Shown here: positions 8,778 through 17,193 of the stretch, piece after piece
Numbering within the stretch: position 1 is the first letter of the stretch
Layout of the letters: every line of letters starts with the position of its first letter
Assembly: GCA_900696535.1 (NCBI GenBank)
Contig: CAADGM010000236.1
Span: 1-64,000 of the forward strand
Direction: 5' to 3'
From: an uncultured Planctomycetota bacterium
GTDB lineage: Bacteria > Planctomycetota > Phycisphaerae > UBA1845 > Fen-1342
Length of the DNA stretch: 64,000 nt
Program-made: the position numbers and the translations under genes
Notes under the pieces: generated by a model
The model's database searches: none
The model's input: only the letters and a program-made list of their open reading frames with translations
Told to the model about the DNA's origin: nothing

Positions 8778-9955
8778 GACGTCTCGTCGCGTTGGCGGCG
8801 CTGGCCGGCCTGGCGTTCCTGACCGCTTGCGACGGACCCCAGGGCGACGGTTTCAAGTTCAACCCGTTCTCGCCACGGGAGCCGGAGCCGCCGCGGCCCG
8901 TCACGCGGCGCGAGGCGCTCGACCGCGTCAACGAGAACCTGGCCCGGATCGACCAGCCCCTGCAATGCAAGGCCCTGGTGTCGTTCTCTTTCCGCGATGA
9001 AGACGGCCGCCAGCGGCGCTACCTTGGACAGGAAGCCGCTCTGTTCTTCGCCCGACCGCGCCTGCTGCGCTTCGACGTCCGGTCTCCCGTTGCCGGCGTC
9101 ATCGCCCAGTTCGGCTCGACCGAGCAACGCTACTGGCTCTGGATCGAGCCCGAGCTTCAGACGCTCTGGTGGGGCGACTGGCGCCGGGCCGGTCAGTCCA
9201 CGCAGCGCAAGCTCCCCGTGCCGCCCAACCAGCTTCTCGACGCCCTGATGCTCCGCCCACTGCCCGAGACACTCGACGGCCGACTGCGTCCGACGCTCCG
9301 CGTTGAGCCGGGCGACACACGGCTGGTCTTCACCCGGCTCGGGGCCGATCGCCAGCCCGCCGGCGTTCGCGAGATCCGACTGGATGCCCGCCCGCCCTAT
9401 CAGCCGATCGAGGTTATTGATCGCTCGGCCGAGGGCGAGATCGTCATGCACGCCCGCCTGTTCGACTACCGGCCGATCCAGGACAGCAACGCCTACACCC
9501 CGCGTCGATACGAGGTCCGCTGGCCCGCCAGCGACGCGGAGTTGAAGCTGGACATCACGCGGGCCGTCTTTCGGCCGGACCTGACGGAGGCCGTCTTCCA
9601 GTTCCCCGCCACGTGGGCCGGCCGGGTAGAACGGATCGACCTGGACGACGCGCGCCCGGCACGCCAGTTGGGGCCGAGTCCGTCGCGCGAGGACGAGTAT
9701 CCCTGGGCCCGCCCACGCAGGCCCGCACCCGCCGAGTCGGAGCCGCTGCTGACGGACGACGACGATGCGGCAATGCCTCCCGATCCGTTCGCGCCCCCGC
9801 CGCGCGAGCCGGAGCCGCAGTCGGACCGGCCGCCTGCCGCGCGGGACCGCGTGCGACCCGGGCCGCCGCCGGCGCCACCCACTGATGACTGGCCACCGCC
9901 CCCCCCGGCGAACGACGGGGACGAGCCCGAGTCCCCCGCGGACTTGCCGGAGTGA
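8774..9955 (+). CDS. Lipoprotein of the operon, LolA/DUF4292-like in outline, Pro-rich tail
   Basis: A 393-residue protein with a classic lipoprotein signal (MRRLVALAALAGL ending LTAC, Cys at about residue 19). A beta-rich domain spans roughly residues 45-300. The pattern FRDEDGRQRRYLGQEAALFF...LLRFDVRSP and VWPELQTLWWGDW-like repeats recall LolA/LolB-type half-barrels (DUF4292), which bind lipids or lipoproteins in the periplasm; that is a fold-level guess. Residues 310-393 are Pro/Asp/Arg-rich and likely disordered. It overlaps the genes on both sides by four bases, so the operon is translationally coupled. It is probably anchored in the inner or outer membrane, with no sorting residue evidence either way beyond Asp at +2. 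Confidence 0.8.
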   Translation: MRRLVALAALAGLAFLTACDGPQGDGFKFNPFSPREPEPPRPVTRREALDRVNENLARIDQPLQCKALVSFSFRDEDGRQRRYLGQEAALFFARPRLLRFDVRSPVAGVIAQFGSTEQRYWLWIEPELQTLWWGDWRRAGQSTQRKLPVPPNQLLDALMLRPLPETLDGRLRPTLRVEPGDTRLVFTRLGADRQPAGVREIRLDARPPYQPIEVIDRSAEGEIVMHARLFDYRPIQDSNAYTPRRYEVRWPASDAELKLDITRAVFRPDLTEAVFQFPATWAGRVERIDLDDARPARQLGPSPSREDEYPWARPRRPAPAESEPLLTDDDDAAMPPDPFAPPPREPEPQSDRPPAARDRVRPGPPPAPPTDDWPPPPPANDGDEPESPADLPE

Positions 9956-11661
9956 TCGCAGGCAGCGACAGAACGGCGAAGCGATCGGCGGCGCGCGGCG
10001 CGCCGCGCAGCGCGCGACGCTGCGCGACGCCGGTCGCGCTGCTGAGCGCGGCGCTGATCTCACTGGCGGCAGGCCCGCCGCGCAGTGCCTGGGCCCAATC
10101 CGGATCGGACGCGGGATTCGCCCTCTGCGCCGACGAGGAGAACCTCTATCTCCTCCAGATGAAGGATGAGCAGTCCGCCGTCTATCACCGCGGGGTCACG
10201 ACGGCGTTTCGATCCCGCCCGCCGCTGGGCGACGTGATCGTGAGCAGCGCGGTTCGATTCAACCGGCTGTATGCCTTCGTTCGCCGCGGACAGATGTACT
10301 CGCTCGGTGACGACGCCTGGCGCCCGGAGCTCAACTTCTCGCATCGTGCGGCGCCGCTCGACCTGGCCGGCTTCAGTGACGACCTGTATGCCATCATTCC
10401 GTCACCGCCCCCAGGCGCGATGCCGCTCCGCGTGAATGGCCAGCGCCCCCCCACTTCGCAGCCCTACGACGCTGGTGACGCGGCGCTCACCTTGGCCGCG
10501 TATGACGCGCGCGGCTGGATCGCGGTCGCCGCGCTTCCGGCCGACACCGCCGTCACGGGCGCCGGCACTTCCCCCCCGCCGCGCGTCGCCGCCGCGTACG
10601 ACCGCGTGTACGTGTTTTGGCCGGCGGAGCGCGGCAACGTGATCGCCGCGGCGCGCCTCGACCCCAACACCGCCGCGTGGGAGCGCGGCGCGGCGCTGCC
10701 CGTGCCGGCACCGGTCGAGCAGTTCTGGTACACCGCCCCCGGACGAGTGCCCACGCTCGTCGTGCTGTGCGGCGAGCCGATGGGGCAAAGCAGCCTGACC
10801 GCGTACCGCTCGCTGGGGATCGACTCGGACGGCTGGCCCCGTTGGCGACCGGCGGCGCTCGCGCTCTCACCCCTGCCCGCCCGGGCGAAGGGCGTCCAGT
10901 ATCGCGGCGCATACGGGTTCAACCAGCACATCGCGCTTCTGGCCACGGATGCCGGGGGCGAGTCGTACGTCCAGTTCGCGCGGACCGACGATCCGCCCGC
11001 CGAGCCCACCCTGGTCGTTCAGGAATTGCTCGACCAGCGCCGCCACGAGCTGACCACGGCCGGCTGGATTCAGGGGCTGACCATCCTGGCGCTGTTCGGG
11101 CTCGTCGCCTTGCTGTTCGTCTTCCGACGCGACGCCCTGACCCAGACGCTGCCGCTCCCCGAGCACGTCGTAGTCGCGCTCGGCCTCCAGCGGCTGCTCG
11201 CGCTGGCGCTCGACCTGCTCCCGTTCGCCGTGCTGGCCACGATGATCACAGGCGTCGACTGGCGTGGCGGCTTGCGATCGCTGCTTGACTGGGCGCTGGG
11301 GCTGGAAGTCCGCGGCAGCCGACTTCCAGAACTGGCGACGCTGGGGTGGTGGGTCCTGGCGACTGGCGCCCACGGAATCTATGCGCTGGCGTCCGAGCTT
11401 CTGGCCCAGCGCACGCTCGGTAAGGCGCTGCTGGGGATGCGCGTGTTGTCGGAGCGCGGCGCGCCGGCCGCCCCGCTGGCGATCGTCGCGCGGAACGTGC
11501 TTCGCTTCCTCGAGCTTCAGCCGCCCATGTGGGTGCTGGGGTTCCTCGTGCTGCTGTCCCGGAACCGGCAGCGCGTCGGGGACATCTTTGCGCGCACGAT
11601 CGTCGTGCGGCGTGCTCGCCGCGCGCCGCCTGGCGGCGCCGACCCGGGCCAGCGGTCCTAG
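9952..11661 (+). CDS. RDD-family membrane protein with large N-terminal periplasmic domain
   Basis: The 569-residue product has an N-terminal signal (to about residue 48, SAWAQSG), a long beta-rich region of about 300 residues with propeller-like repeats (GFALCADEENLYLLQ, AAYDRVYVFWPAERGN, GYNQH-type turns), one membrane helix near 355-380, and a C-terminal RDD domain (about 400-560). The RDD block has three helices and the LGKALLGMRVLS motif. RDD proteins are small membrane proteins of unknown or transport role; the big extracytoplasmic domain fused in front is unusual. The GTG start overlaps the lipoprotein stop (GTGA). The stop TAG shares a CTAG palindrome with the stop of the convergent SulP gene. 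Confidence 0.85.
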   Translation: MIAGSDRTAKRSAARGAPRSARRCATPVALLSAALISLAAGPPRSAWAQSGSDAGFALCADEENLYLLQMKDEQSAVYHRGVTTAFRSRPPLGDVIVSSAVRFNRLYAFVRRGQMYSLGDDAWRPELNFSHRAAPLDLAGFSDDLYAIIPSPPPGAMPLRVNGQRPPTSQPYDAGDAALTLAAYDARGWIAVAALPADTAVTGAGTSPPPRVAAAYDRVYVFWPAERGNVIAAARLDPNTAAWERGAALPVPAPVEQFWYTAPGRVPTLVVLCGEPMGQSSLTAYRSLGIDSDGWPRWRPAALALSPLPARAKGVQYRGAYGFNQHIALLATDAGGESYVQFARTDDPPAEPTLVVQELLDQRRHELTTAGWIQGLTILALFGLVALLFVFRRDALTQTLPLPEHVVVALGLQRLLALALDLLPFAVLATMITGVDWRGGLRSLLDWALGLEVRGSRLPELATLGWWVLATGAHGIYALASELLAQRTLGKALLGMRVLSERGAPAAPLAIVARNVLRFLELQPPMWVLGFLVLLSRNRQRVGDIFARTIVVRRARRAPPGGADPGQRS

Positions 11662-13418
11662 CCAACCTCCGGTGCCGACCGCTTGATGGCCGGCGGGAGC
11701 AGCTCGCCGAGCGTTCTCGCGATCCCGATGGCCTCGTCGAACGACGTGTAGAAGCTCAGCCACTCGCGGTTGCCCCAGCCGGCGCGGGCCATGAGGGCCA
11801 TCGGCTGCGGCTGCACACCGGCCACGATCGTGTAGACGTGGGTCGCGTGCAGCTTGGCCAGGGCCGACTCCAGGCTCACCAGGCCAGTCTGGTCGAGCAC
11901 GGGGACCGAGCGCACGTCGAGCACGACCACTGACAACTCGCGGTCGATCCGCTTGAGCACGCTGACCGCCCGCTGTGCCGCGCCGAAGAACAGCGGCCCG
12001 CGAACCTCGTAGACGAGCACGTGCGGCGGGAGCGGCCCGCCGGGAATGGCGTGGTGCTCGCCGACCATCTGGATGCCGGTCTGGCCCGCCATCCGGCTCA
12101 TGAACATCAACGCCGCCAGCACGACGCCAACCGTGACGGCGACCGTCATGTCAAACACGACCGTCAGCCCGAAGCACAGCAGCAGCAGGAAACGGTCGCC
12201 CGACGGAGCCACGTGCAGCGTGTGGATGAAGTGCCGCACCTCGGCCATGTTCCAGGCCACGAGGATCAACAGGGCCGCCATTGACGCCATCGGGATGTAC
12301 GCCAGCACGGGCGCCGCCAACACGATCGCTCCCAGCAGGAACACGGCATGCACAATTGCGGCGATCGGCGAGCGGGCGCCGGCGCGGATGTTCGCCGCCG
12401 TACGGGCGATGGCGCCAGTCGCCGCGAAGCCCCCGAAGAACTGGGCGACGATGTTGCCCACGCCCTGCGCGACCAGCTCGGCGTCCGGGTCGTGCTCGGT
12501 GCCGGAGATACCCGAGGCCACGACCGCCGAGAGCAGCGACTCGATCGCGCCCAGCAGGGCAATCGCCAGCCCGGACAGCGCCAGGCCGCGCACCGCGTCC
12601 CAGTTGAAGGGCAGTGGGCCGTGCGACGGGTCCTGAAGCGCCCAGGGCAGCACAAGGGCAGGGGGCTCCTTCGGAATCCCCCCGAAGCGCGATTGAATCG
12701 TCTCCGCATTCCAGTCCGGATTCGCCGCGTGCAAGGCCAGCGCGAGCAATGCGCCCAGCGGAATGGCGACCAGCGCCGCTGGCACGTGGCGCGTCAGCCG
12801 CGTCGTGAGCAGCAGCGCGGCCAGCGTGACGGCCCCGACCAGTGCATCAACCCACCGCCAGGATGGCAGCGCCTGCCACAGCGCCAGGACGCGGTCGATG
12901 TAGTGATCCGGCAGAGACTCGACGTGCAGCCCCAGCAGGTCGCGAAGCTGAAGCGTGGCGATCACCACCGCGATGCCGGCCGTGAACCCGGTCGTCACCG
13001 GATACGGTACAAACTCGATCCAACTCCCCAGCCGCGCCAGCCCCATCACGAGCAGGATGAGCCCCGCGATGATCGTGGCCACCAGCAGACCGGGCATTCC
13101 GTACTGCGCCGTAATGGGTGCGAGGATGACGACGAAGGCCGCGGTCGGCCCGGACACCTGAACCGCCGAGCCCCCGAGCAGGGCCACGATCGTTCCCGCC
13201 ACGATGGCCGTGTAGAGCCCGTACTGCGGCGGCGCGCCGGTCGCGATGGCCAGGGCCATCGACAGCGGTAGCGCCACGATGCCCACCGTGCAGCCGGCAA
13301 CCAGGTCCCGACGCAAATCGCCCGGGCCGTAGCCGCTTGCCAGCACGCCCCGCAGCGCGGAGGCGATCCGCAGCGGTCGCTCACGCGGCGGAACAGACGT
13401 GTTGGGTGCCGATGACAT
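11658..13418 (-). CDS. SulP-family anion transporter with C-terminal STAS domain
   Basis: A 586-residue permease. The N-terminal signature GCTVGIVALPLSMALAIATG and the QYGLYTAIVAG segment mark SulP/SLC26 transporters, which carry sulfate, bicarbonate or other anions. About ten to twelve helices lead into a cytoplasmic STAS domain (about 455-575; VVVLDVRSVPVLDQTGLVSLE matches the conserved strand-helix of STAS). Substrate cannot be read from sequence. I chose the ATG at 13418 (MSSAPN), preceded by GAGAG; a longer start adds 24 residues without family support. It is expressed separately from the upstream PEP-CTERM gene, since a strong terminator lies between them, and it converges with the RDD gene. 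Confidence 0.9.
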   Translation of the reverse strand: MSSAPNTSVPPRERPLRIASALRGVLASGYGPGDLRRDLVAGCTVGIVALPLSMALAIATGAPPQYGLYTAIVAGTIVALLGGSAVQVSGPTAAFVVILAPITAQYGMPGLLVATIIAGLILLVMGLARLGSWIEFVPYPVTTGFTAGIAVVIATLQLRDLLGLHVESLPDHYIDRVLALWQALPSWRWVDALVGAVTLAALLLTTRLTRHVPAALVAIPLGALLALALHAANPDWNAETIQSRFGGIPKEPPALVLPWALQDPSHGPLPFNWDAVRGLALSGLAIALLGAIESLLSAVVASGISGTEHDPDAELVAQGVGNIVAQFFGGFAATGAIARTAANIRAGARSPIAAIVHAVFLLGAIVLAAPVLAYIPMASMAALLILVAWNMAEVRHFIHTLHVAPSGDRFLLLLCFGLTVVFDMTVAVTVGVVLAALMFMSRMAGQTGIQMVGEHHAIPGGPLPPHVLVYEVRGPLFFGAAQRAVSVLKRIDRELSVVVLDVRSVPVLDQTGLVSLESALAKLHATHVYTIVAGVQPQPMALMARAGWGNREWLSFYTSFDEAIGIARTLGELLPPAIKRSAPEVG

Positions 13419-13662
13419 CTCTCGCTCTTGCGGCCCGTGCTGCGCTCGCCCCGCGCTGCGCTGAGACACGAGGCTTCGGCCCGCGCTCATCTGCCATGCG
13501 CGCGCTCGTGAAAAGGCGAAACGCCGGCGACTGGGCCGGCGCGGCGCAGGGCGGCTGGTATACCGCCCGCGGCGACAGCGTCAAGGCCGCCGCCCCGCGC
13601 GGCCCAGTGGACCAGCCGTTGGGAGCCGTCGCCAGCCCTACAACGCAGGGGGCCTCAATAGG

Positions 13663-13696
13663 AAAACCCCGCCGCGGGAAGGACGCGGCGGGGTTT
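13663..13696 (-). terminator. Rho-independent terminator of the PEP-CTERM gene
   Basis: A perfect 13-bp stem (AAACCCCGCCGCG paired with CGCGGCGGGGTTT) with a 7-base loop. Read on the minus strand it ends in TTTTCC, a short U-run. It lies about 32 bases past the PEP-CTERM stop and before the SulP gene, so it separates the two transcription units. Confidence 0.85.
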
Positions 13697-13727
13697 GGGT
13701 GATCGTCAAACGGGGCTGGGCGTCGAC

Positions 13728-14258
13728 CTACCGACGGCGAACGAGCCCGAACAGGCCGCCGAGACCGAGCAGCATCAGGCTGGCCGGCTCGGGAATCCAC
13801 TCGATGTGCAGCGTGCCCTGCGAGATGACCGCGTCGATGCCGCTGTCGTTGAACGTGTCATACACGGTCACGAACAGGTTCGGATTGGCCATCGTGAACG
13901 GGCCGCTGCCGAACAGACCGGGGTTCGGAAACACGCCGCTGGCCGGGCCGAACACGCCGGGCGAGTTGATGCCGGCGCCGGGGTTGTGATCCCAGAACAG
14001 GAGGCCGGGGACGTCGTCATTGAGCGACAGGACCAGCTCGGACTGCCAGCTCGCACCCTGGGCGGTAAAGATCAGGTCCGTGTACCACGCGTTGATGATC
14101 TGAGCACCCACACCCAGCGGGAAGAGCTGACCGGTGTTGCCGGCGGCACCGTAGCCACCGTCAGCCTGCCAGCCGGTGAGGTCGACGCTCAATACGGCGG
14201 CATTCGACATGCCCATCGCGAGAACCGAAACGACGAGAACTGCAAGAGCCTTCTTCAT
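13728..14258 (-). CDS. PEP-CTERM sorting domain protein
   Basis: A 176-residue secreted protein: signal peptide (MKKALAVLVVSVLAMGMSNA), a beta-rich domain with PLGVGAQIINAWYTDL and repeated Asp/Asn/Gly loops, and a C-terminal PEP-CTERM signal: IPEPASLMLLGLGG then a short arginine tail. Such proteins are recognised by an exosortase (EpsH/XrtA), which removes the tail and leaves the protein attached to or released from the surface. No exosortase is in the window. The ribosome site GGAGGAG is excellent and the start is unambiguous. The gene is a single-gene transcription unit: promoter at 14400-14429 on its 5' side and terminator at 13663-13696. What the mature domain binds is unknown. Confidence 0.93.
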   Translation of the reverse strand: MKKALAVLVVSVLAMGMSNAAVLSVDLTGWQADGGYGAAGNTGQLFPLGVGAQIINAWYTDLIFTAQGASWQSELVLSLNDDVPGLLFWDHNPGAGINSPGVFGPASGVFPNPGLFGSGPFTMANPNLFVTVYDTFNDSGIDAVISQGTLHIEWIPEPASLMLLGLGGLFGLVRRR

Positions 14259-14399
14259 TGTTGCTTCTCCTCCAGGGGACTCTCTGGTTTTAGGTCAGAC
14301 TTGCGAACGCGGAGACAGGGGGGCCGCGCAGTCGGAGTCCACGAGAGCGCTTCGATCCCCTGCCTGACTCAACAGCGAGAGGCAGTGTCCTCTGTCACG

Positions 14400-14429
14400 A
14401 TACTAGCGACCCGGGACCCGCCAAGGCAA
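14400..14429 (-). promoter_or_regulatory. Sigma-70-like promoter of the PEP-CTERM gene
   Basis: On the minus strand TTGCCT (14429-14424) and TAGTAT (14405-14400) are 18 bases apart, with an AT-rich stretch just upstream. The predicted leader is about 135 bases to the ATG at 14258. The rest of the 14259-14604 gap shows no other feature. Confidence 0.6.
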
Positions 14430-14604
14430 CCCCTAATCGCCTTCCGCGAAATGATTTATGTATCGGCCGCTCGCGCCCCGAATGGTCCGAGAATTCCACC
14501 GCGTGGGCTGCGACGGTCCCCACTGGCAACTCGGTGCCACCTACACCGGGATCGAGGCCGGCTCGACCGCGCCCGGGAAAGCGCGACTCCCCTGTGGCGA
14601 AGCG

Positions 14605-15741
14605 CTAGACGTCGCGGTTGTCGGCCGACGCCGGTGAAGCACGCCGCTCCCCTGCGGAGGGCGGCCCGGACCGCGTGCCCCGATGACCAAGCTCAGCGAT
14701 AAACGACTCGATCGCTTCGACGGCCTCGCGCCGCCCGTTTCGCGCGGCACAGCGAATGTGCGCGTGGAACCGCTCCTCCTCGGCCAGGAACGCCTGGAGG
14801 TGGTCGACCGAGAAGTCCCGCCAGCGCACCGCCCGGCCGAACCCACGTCGCTCCAGCGAGGCCGCGTTCAGCCGCTGCTCCACGCACTGCTCCGGCATCA
14901 CGAGCATCGGCTTGCCCAGGTGCACGGCCTCCCCCACGAGCTGGTTGCCCGCCGTGCTGATGATCGCCCGGCAACTGGCCATGTCCTCGACGAACGGAAC
15001 GTTGCTCATCGGACGATACGCGATCAGGCCGTCCGCGCCCTGCCGCGGCGTGCCGTACACGCGGCACGGGAGCCCGCTGGCTTGCAGGGCCCGCTCGATG
15101 TGCGGCGCGTACTGGTAGGCCCCCTTGTTGAAGTAGACCAGCAGGTGCTGACCGCGGCTCGGCTCGGCCGCGAGCACCTCGTCCCGCAGCAGCGGCCCGA
15201 CCACGCGCACGCGCGGCCAGCGCGGCTTGGCATGGTAGAAGCTCGACACGATGATCCGGTCGGGCTTGCCCATCAGCCAGCGGTACACCAGCACGTCGCG
15301 GCGGCTGCGAATCCGGTCGCCAAAGGGGATGTGCGGCTTGCAGTACACCATCACGCCGAAGTGGTCGAAGCCGATCCGGGGGATTCCGAGCCGGCGAGCC
15401 GCGCGGTGCATCCACGGCTCGGCATCGCTGATCACCAGGTCGGGAGCGAAGTCGGCCACCGCCTCACACACCTGCCGGAACTGTGGCCCCCGCAGGAGCA
15501 TGTCGAGCACGCTCCACGCGTTCTCGCGCGCCGTGAGCCAGCCGGAGATCGCCCCCCGCCGCGTGTACCGGTAGCCGATCGTCGGTATCCGCGACACCGG
15601 GTACTCGGGGCTGAGCTGGTCATAGGCGTCGCCGCCGGCGAACAGGCGCACGGCGTGTCGCCGGCACAGCTCAGGCAGAACCGCGGCGGCCCGCGTCGCG
15701 TGGCCGCGCCCGTAGCCGAAGATGCCGTAGGCGATGCGCAT
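14605..15741 (-). CDS. GT-B glycosyltransferase, MurG-superfamily (MJ1255/DUF-type), not canonical MurG
   Basis: The 378-residue product opens with MRIAYGIFGYGRGHATRA, a variant of the nucleotide-sugar GT-B opening motif (MurG has GGTGGH), and its C-terminal half carries IISTAGNQLVGEAVHLGKP...PEQCVEQRLNA, the counterpart of the MurG donor-binding motif with a final HQxxNA-like block. This fits glycosyltransferase family 28-type proteins of the MJ1255/VC2487 group, which use a nucleotide sugar to glycosylate lipids or carbohydrates. It lies 96 bases downstream of ftsW, the usual place for murG. It is not clearly MurG: the MurG lipid I-binding GGS loop is missing, and sequence is closer to the MJ1255 group. 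Acceptor unknown. The last 25 residues are Arg/Ser/Pro-rich. Confidence 0.82.
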   Translation of the reverse strand: MRIAYGIFGYGRGHATRAAAVLPELCRRHAVRLFAGGDAYDQLSPEYPVSRIPTIGYRYTRRGAISGWLTARENAWSVLDMLLRGPQFRQVCEAVADFAPDLVISDAEPWMHRAARRLGIPRIGFDHFGVMVYCKPHIPFGDRIRSRRDVLVYRWLMGKPDRIIVSSFYHAKPRWPRVRVVGPLLRDEVLAAEPSRGQHLLVYFNKGAYQYAPHIERALQASGLPCRVYGTPRQGADGLIAYRPMSNVPFVEDMASCRAIISTAGNQLVGEAVHLGKPMLVMPEQCVEQRLNAASLERRGFGRAVRWRDFSVDHLQAFLAEEERFHAHIRCAARNGRREAVEAIESFIAELGHRGTRSGPPSAGERRASPASADNRDV

Positions 15742-15837
15742 TGCTCGTCCTACCTGGCTCGCCCGCTATGAACGACGCCAAACGGGCCGGCGCCGTCCGG
15801 AGAACTGCGCTGTTGCCAACCAGGGCGCCCGTGCGGG

Positions 15838-17190
15838 TCACGCGACTGGCGCGGCTTCCCGGCGCCCGACCGACGCCAGCAGCCCGGCGGCCAGCCCCAG
15901 GAACACGACACCGGAGCCGCCCGCCGACACGAAGGGTAACGAAATGCCCTTGGTCGGGACACTGTTTGTCACGACGCCCACATTAAAGGCCGCCTGCAAG
16001 CAAATCGTGAGCGTGAGCCCGCCCGCCAGCAGTTGTCCGAAGCGCCCTGGAGCCCGTCTCGCCAGCCGCCAGCCCCGCCACAGGAACAGCAAGAACAGGG
16101 CCACGATCGCGAACCCCCCGGCCGCACCCAGCTCCTCGCAAATGATCGCCAGGATGAAGTCGTTGTTGTCCTGCGGCAGGTAGCCGTACTTCTGCACGCC
16201 GGCGCCGAGTCCCCGCCCCCACCACCCGCCGGAGCCGATGGCCAGGAGGGCCTGGTCGACCTGGTAGCCGGCCCCCATCGGGTCGGGGGCTTCCGAGAGA
16301 AACGTCGTCACGCGGGTCACCCGGTAGGGCTCCATGATGACGAGCCCGACCGCCGCCACGCCCCCCAGGCACATGAGCGAGAGGAGGTGCAGCCAGCGCA
16401 CCCCGGCGATGAACAGCATGATGAACCACACGACGCCCATGAGGGCCGCGGTGCCGAAGTCCTCGATCGCCGTGAGCCCGATCATCAGTCCCCCGCTCAG
16501 CACCGCGGGTAGAAAGCTGCGCGTCAGGCTTCGTGGATCCACGTGCTCGATCACCGTGGGGTCAACGCGCTCCCGTCGCGCCGGCCGCGCGGGCGGTGCC
16601 GGCGGGGCGGCTCGCCCGCGCCGAGCCCGGGCAGGAAGCGCCGGCTCGCGCAGCGGCGACTCCGGCATTCGGCGGCTCGCGGGCCGGGACAGCAGGGCCG
16701 CGGTCCAGACAACCAGCACGACCTTGGCCAGCTCCGAGGGCTGAAAGCCGCGACCGAGTCCGGGGATGAAGATTTGGCGCCGCGCGCCGAGCACCTCGCG
16801 CCCGATCCCCGGAACCAGCACGCCCACCAGCAGCGCCACGGTCAGCAGCACGAGGACAACCACCCGCCAGCCGTCGCCCGGCCGCTCCCAGGCCAGCACG
16901 CGATGATCGACGTGCGCCGCCGCGATCATGACCGCGAAGCCGACCAGCGCGAAAACACCCTGCCGCAGCGGCGTGTCCCACCACTGCCGCCAGTCGAAGG
17001 GGGCCGACTGCACCGACGTGGAGGCGGAGTAGACCATCGCGACGCCCAGCGTCATGAGCACGCCGGCGATGAAGACGATCACCGGGTCATAGCGCCGGGC
17101 GGGGCCAGGTGCGGCGAACAGGCTCGTGGGCTGGTCAGACAGGATCGGATCCTCGTGCGGCGCGGGACGGACGCCGGCCGGCCCGGCCAA
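15838..17190 (-). CDS. ftsW: FtsW/SEDS peptidoglycan polymerase
   Basis: FtsW polymerises lipid II glycan strands at the division site together with its cognate PBP (FtsI). The 450-residue protein has about ten helices and the SEDS signatures FQPSELAKVVLVVW near residues 149-162 and GLPLPFVSxGGS-like GISLPFVSAGGSG near the C-terminus; EDFGTA is also conserved. Between two helices there is a Pro/Arg-rich cytoplasmic loop of about 55 residues (169-225), longer than in typical FtsW. The TTG start at 17190 lies only 3 bases after the mraY stop, with no clear ribosome site, so start choice is uncertain; the first 33 residues add little. RodA is a less likely alternative given the dcw location. Confidence 0.9.
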   Translation of the reverse strand: MAGPAGVRPAPHEDPILSDQPTSLFAAPGPARRYDPVIVFIAGVLMTLGVAMVYSASTSVQSAPFDWRQWWDTPLRQGVFALVGFAVMIAAAHVDHRVLAWERPGDGWRVVVLVLLTVALLVGVLVPGIGREVLGARRQIFIPGLGRGFQPSELAKVVLVVWTAALLSRPASRRMPESPLREPALPARARRGRAAPPAPPARPARRERVDPTVIEHVDPRSLTRSFLPAVLSGGLMIGLTAIEDFGTAALMGVVWFIMLFIAGVRWLHLLSLMCLGGVAAVGLVIMEPYRVTRVTTFLSEAPDPMGAGYQVDQALLAIGSGGWWGRGLGAGVQKYGYLPQDNNDFILAIICEELGAAGGFAIVALFLLFLWRGWRLARRAPGRFGQLLAGGLTLTICLQAAFNVGVVTNSVPTKGISLPFVSAGGSGVVFLGLAAGLLASVGRREAAPVA

Positions 17191-17193
17191 CGC

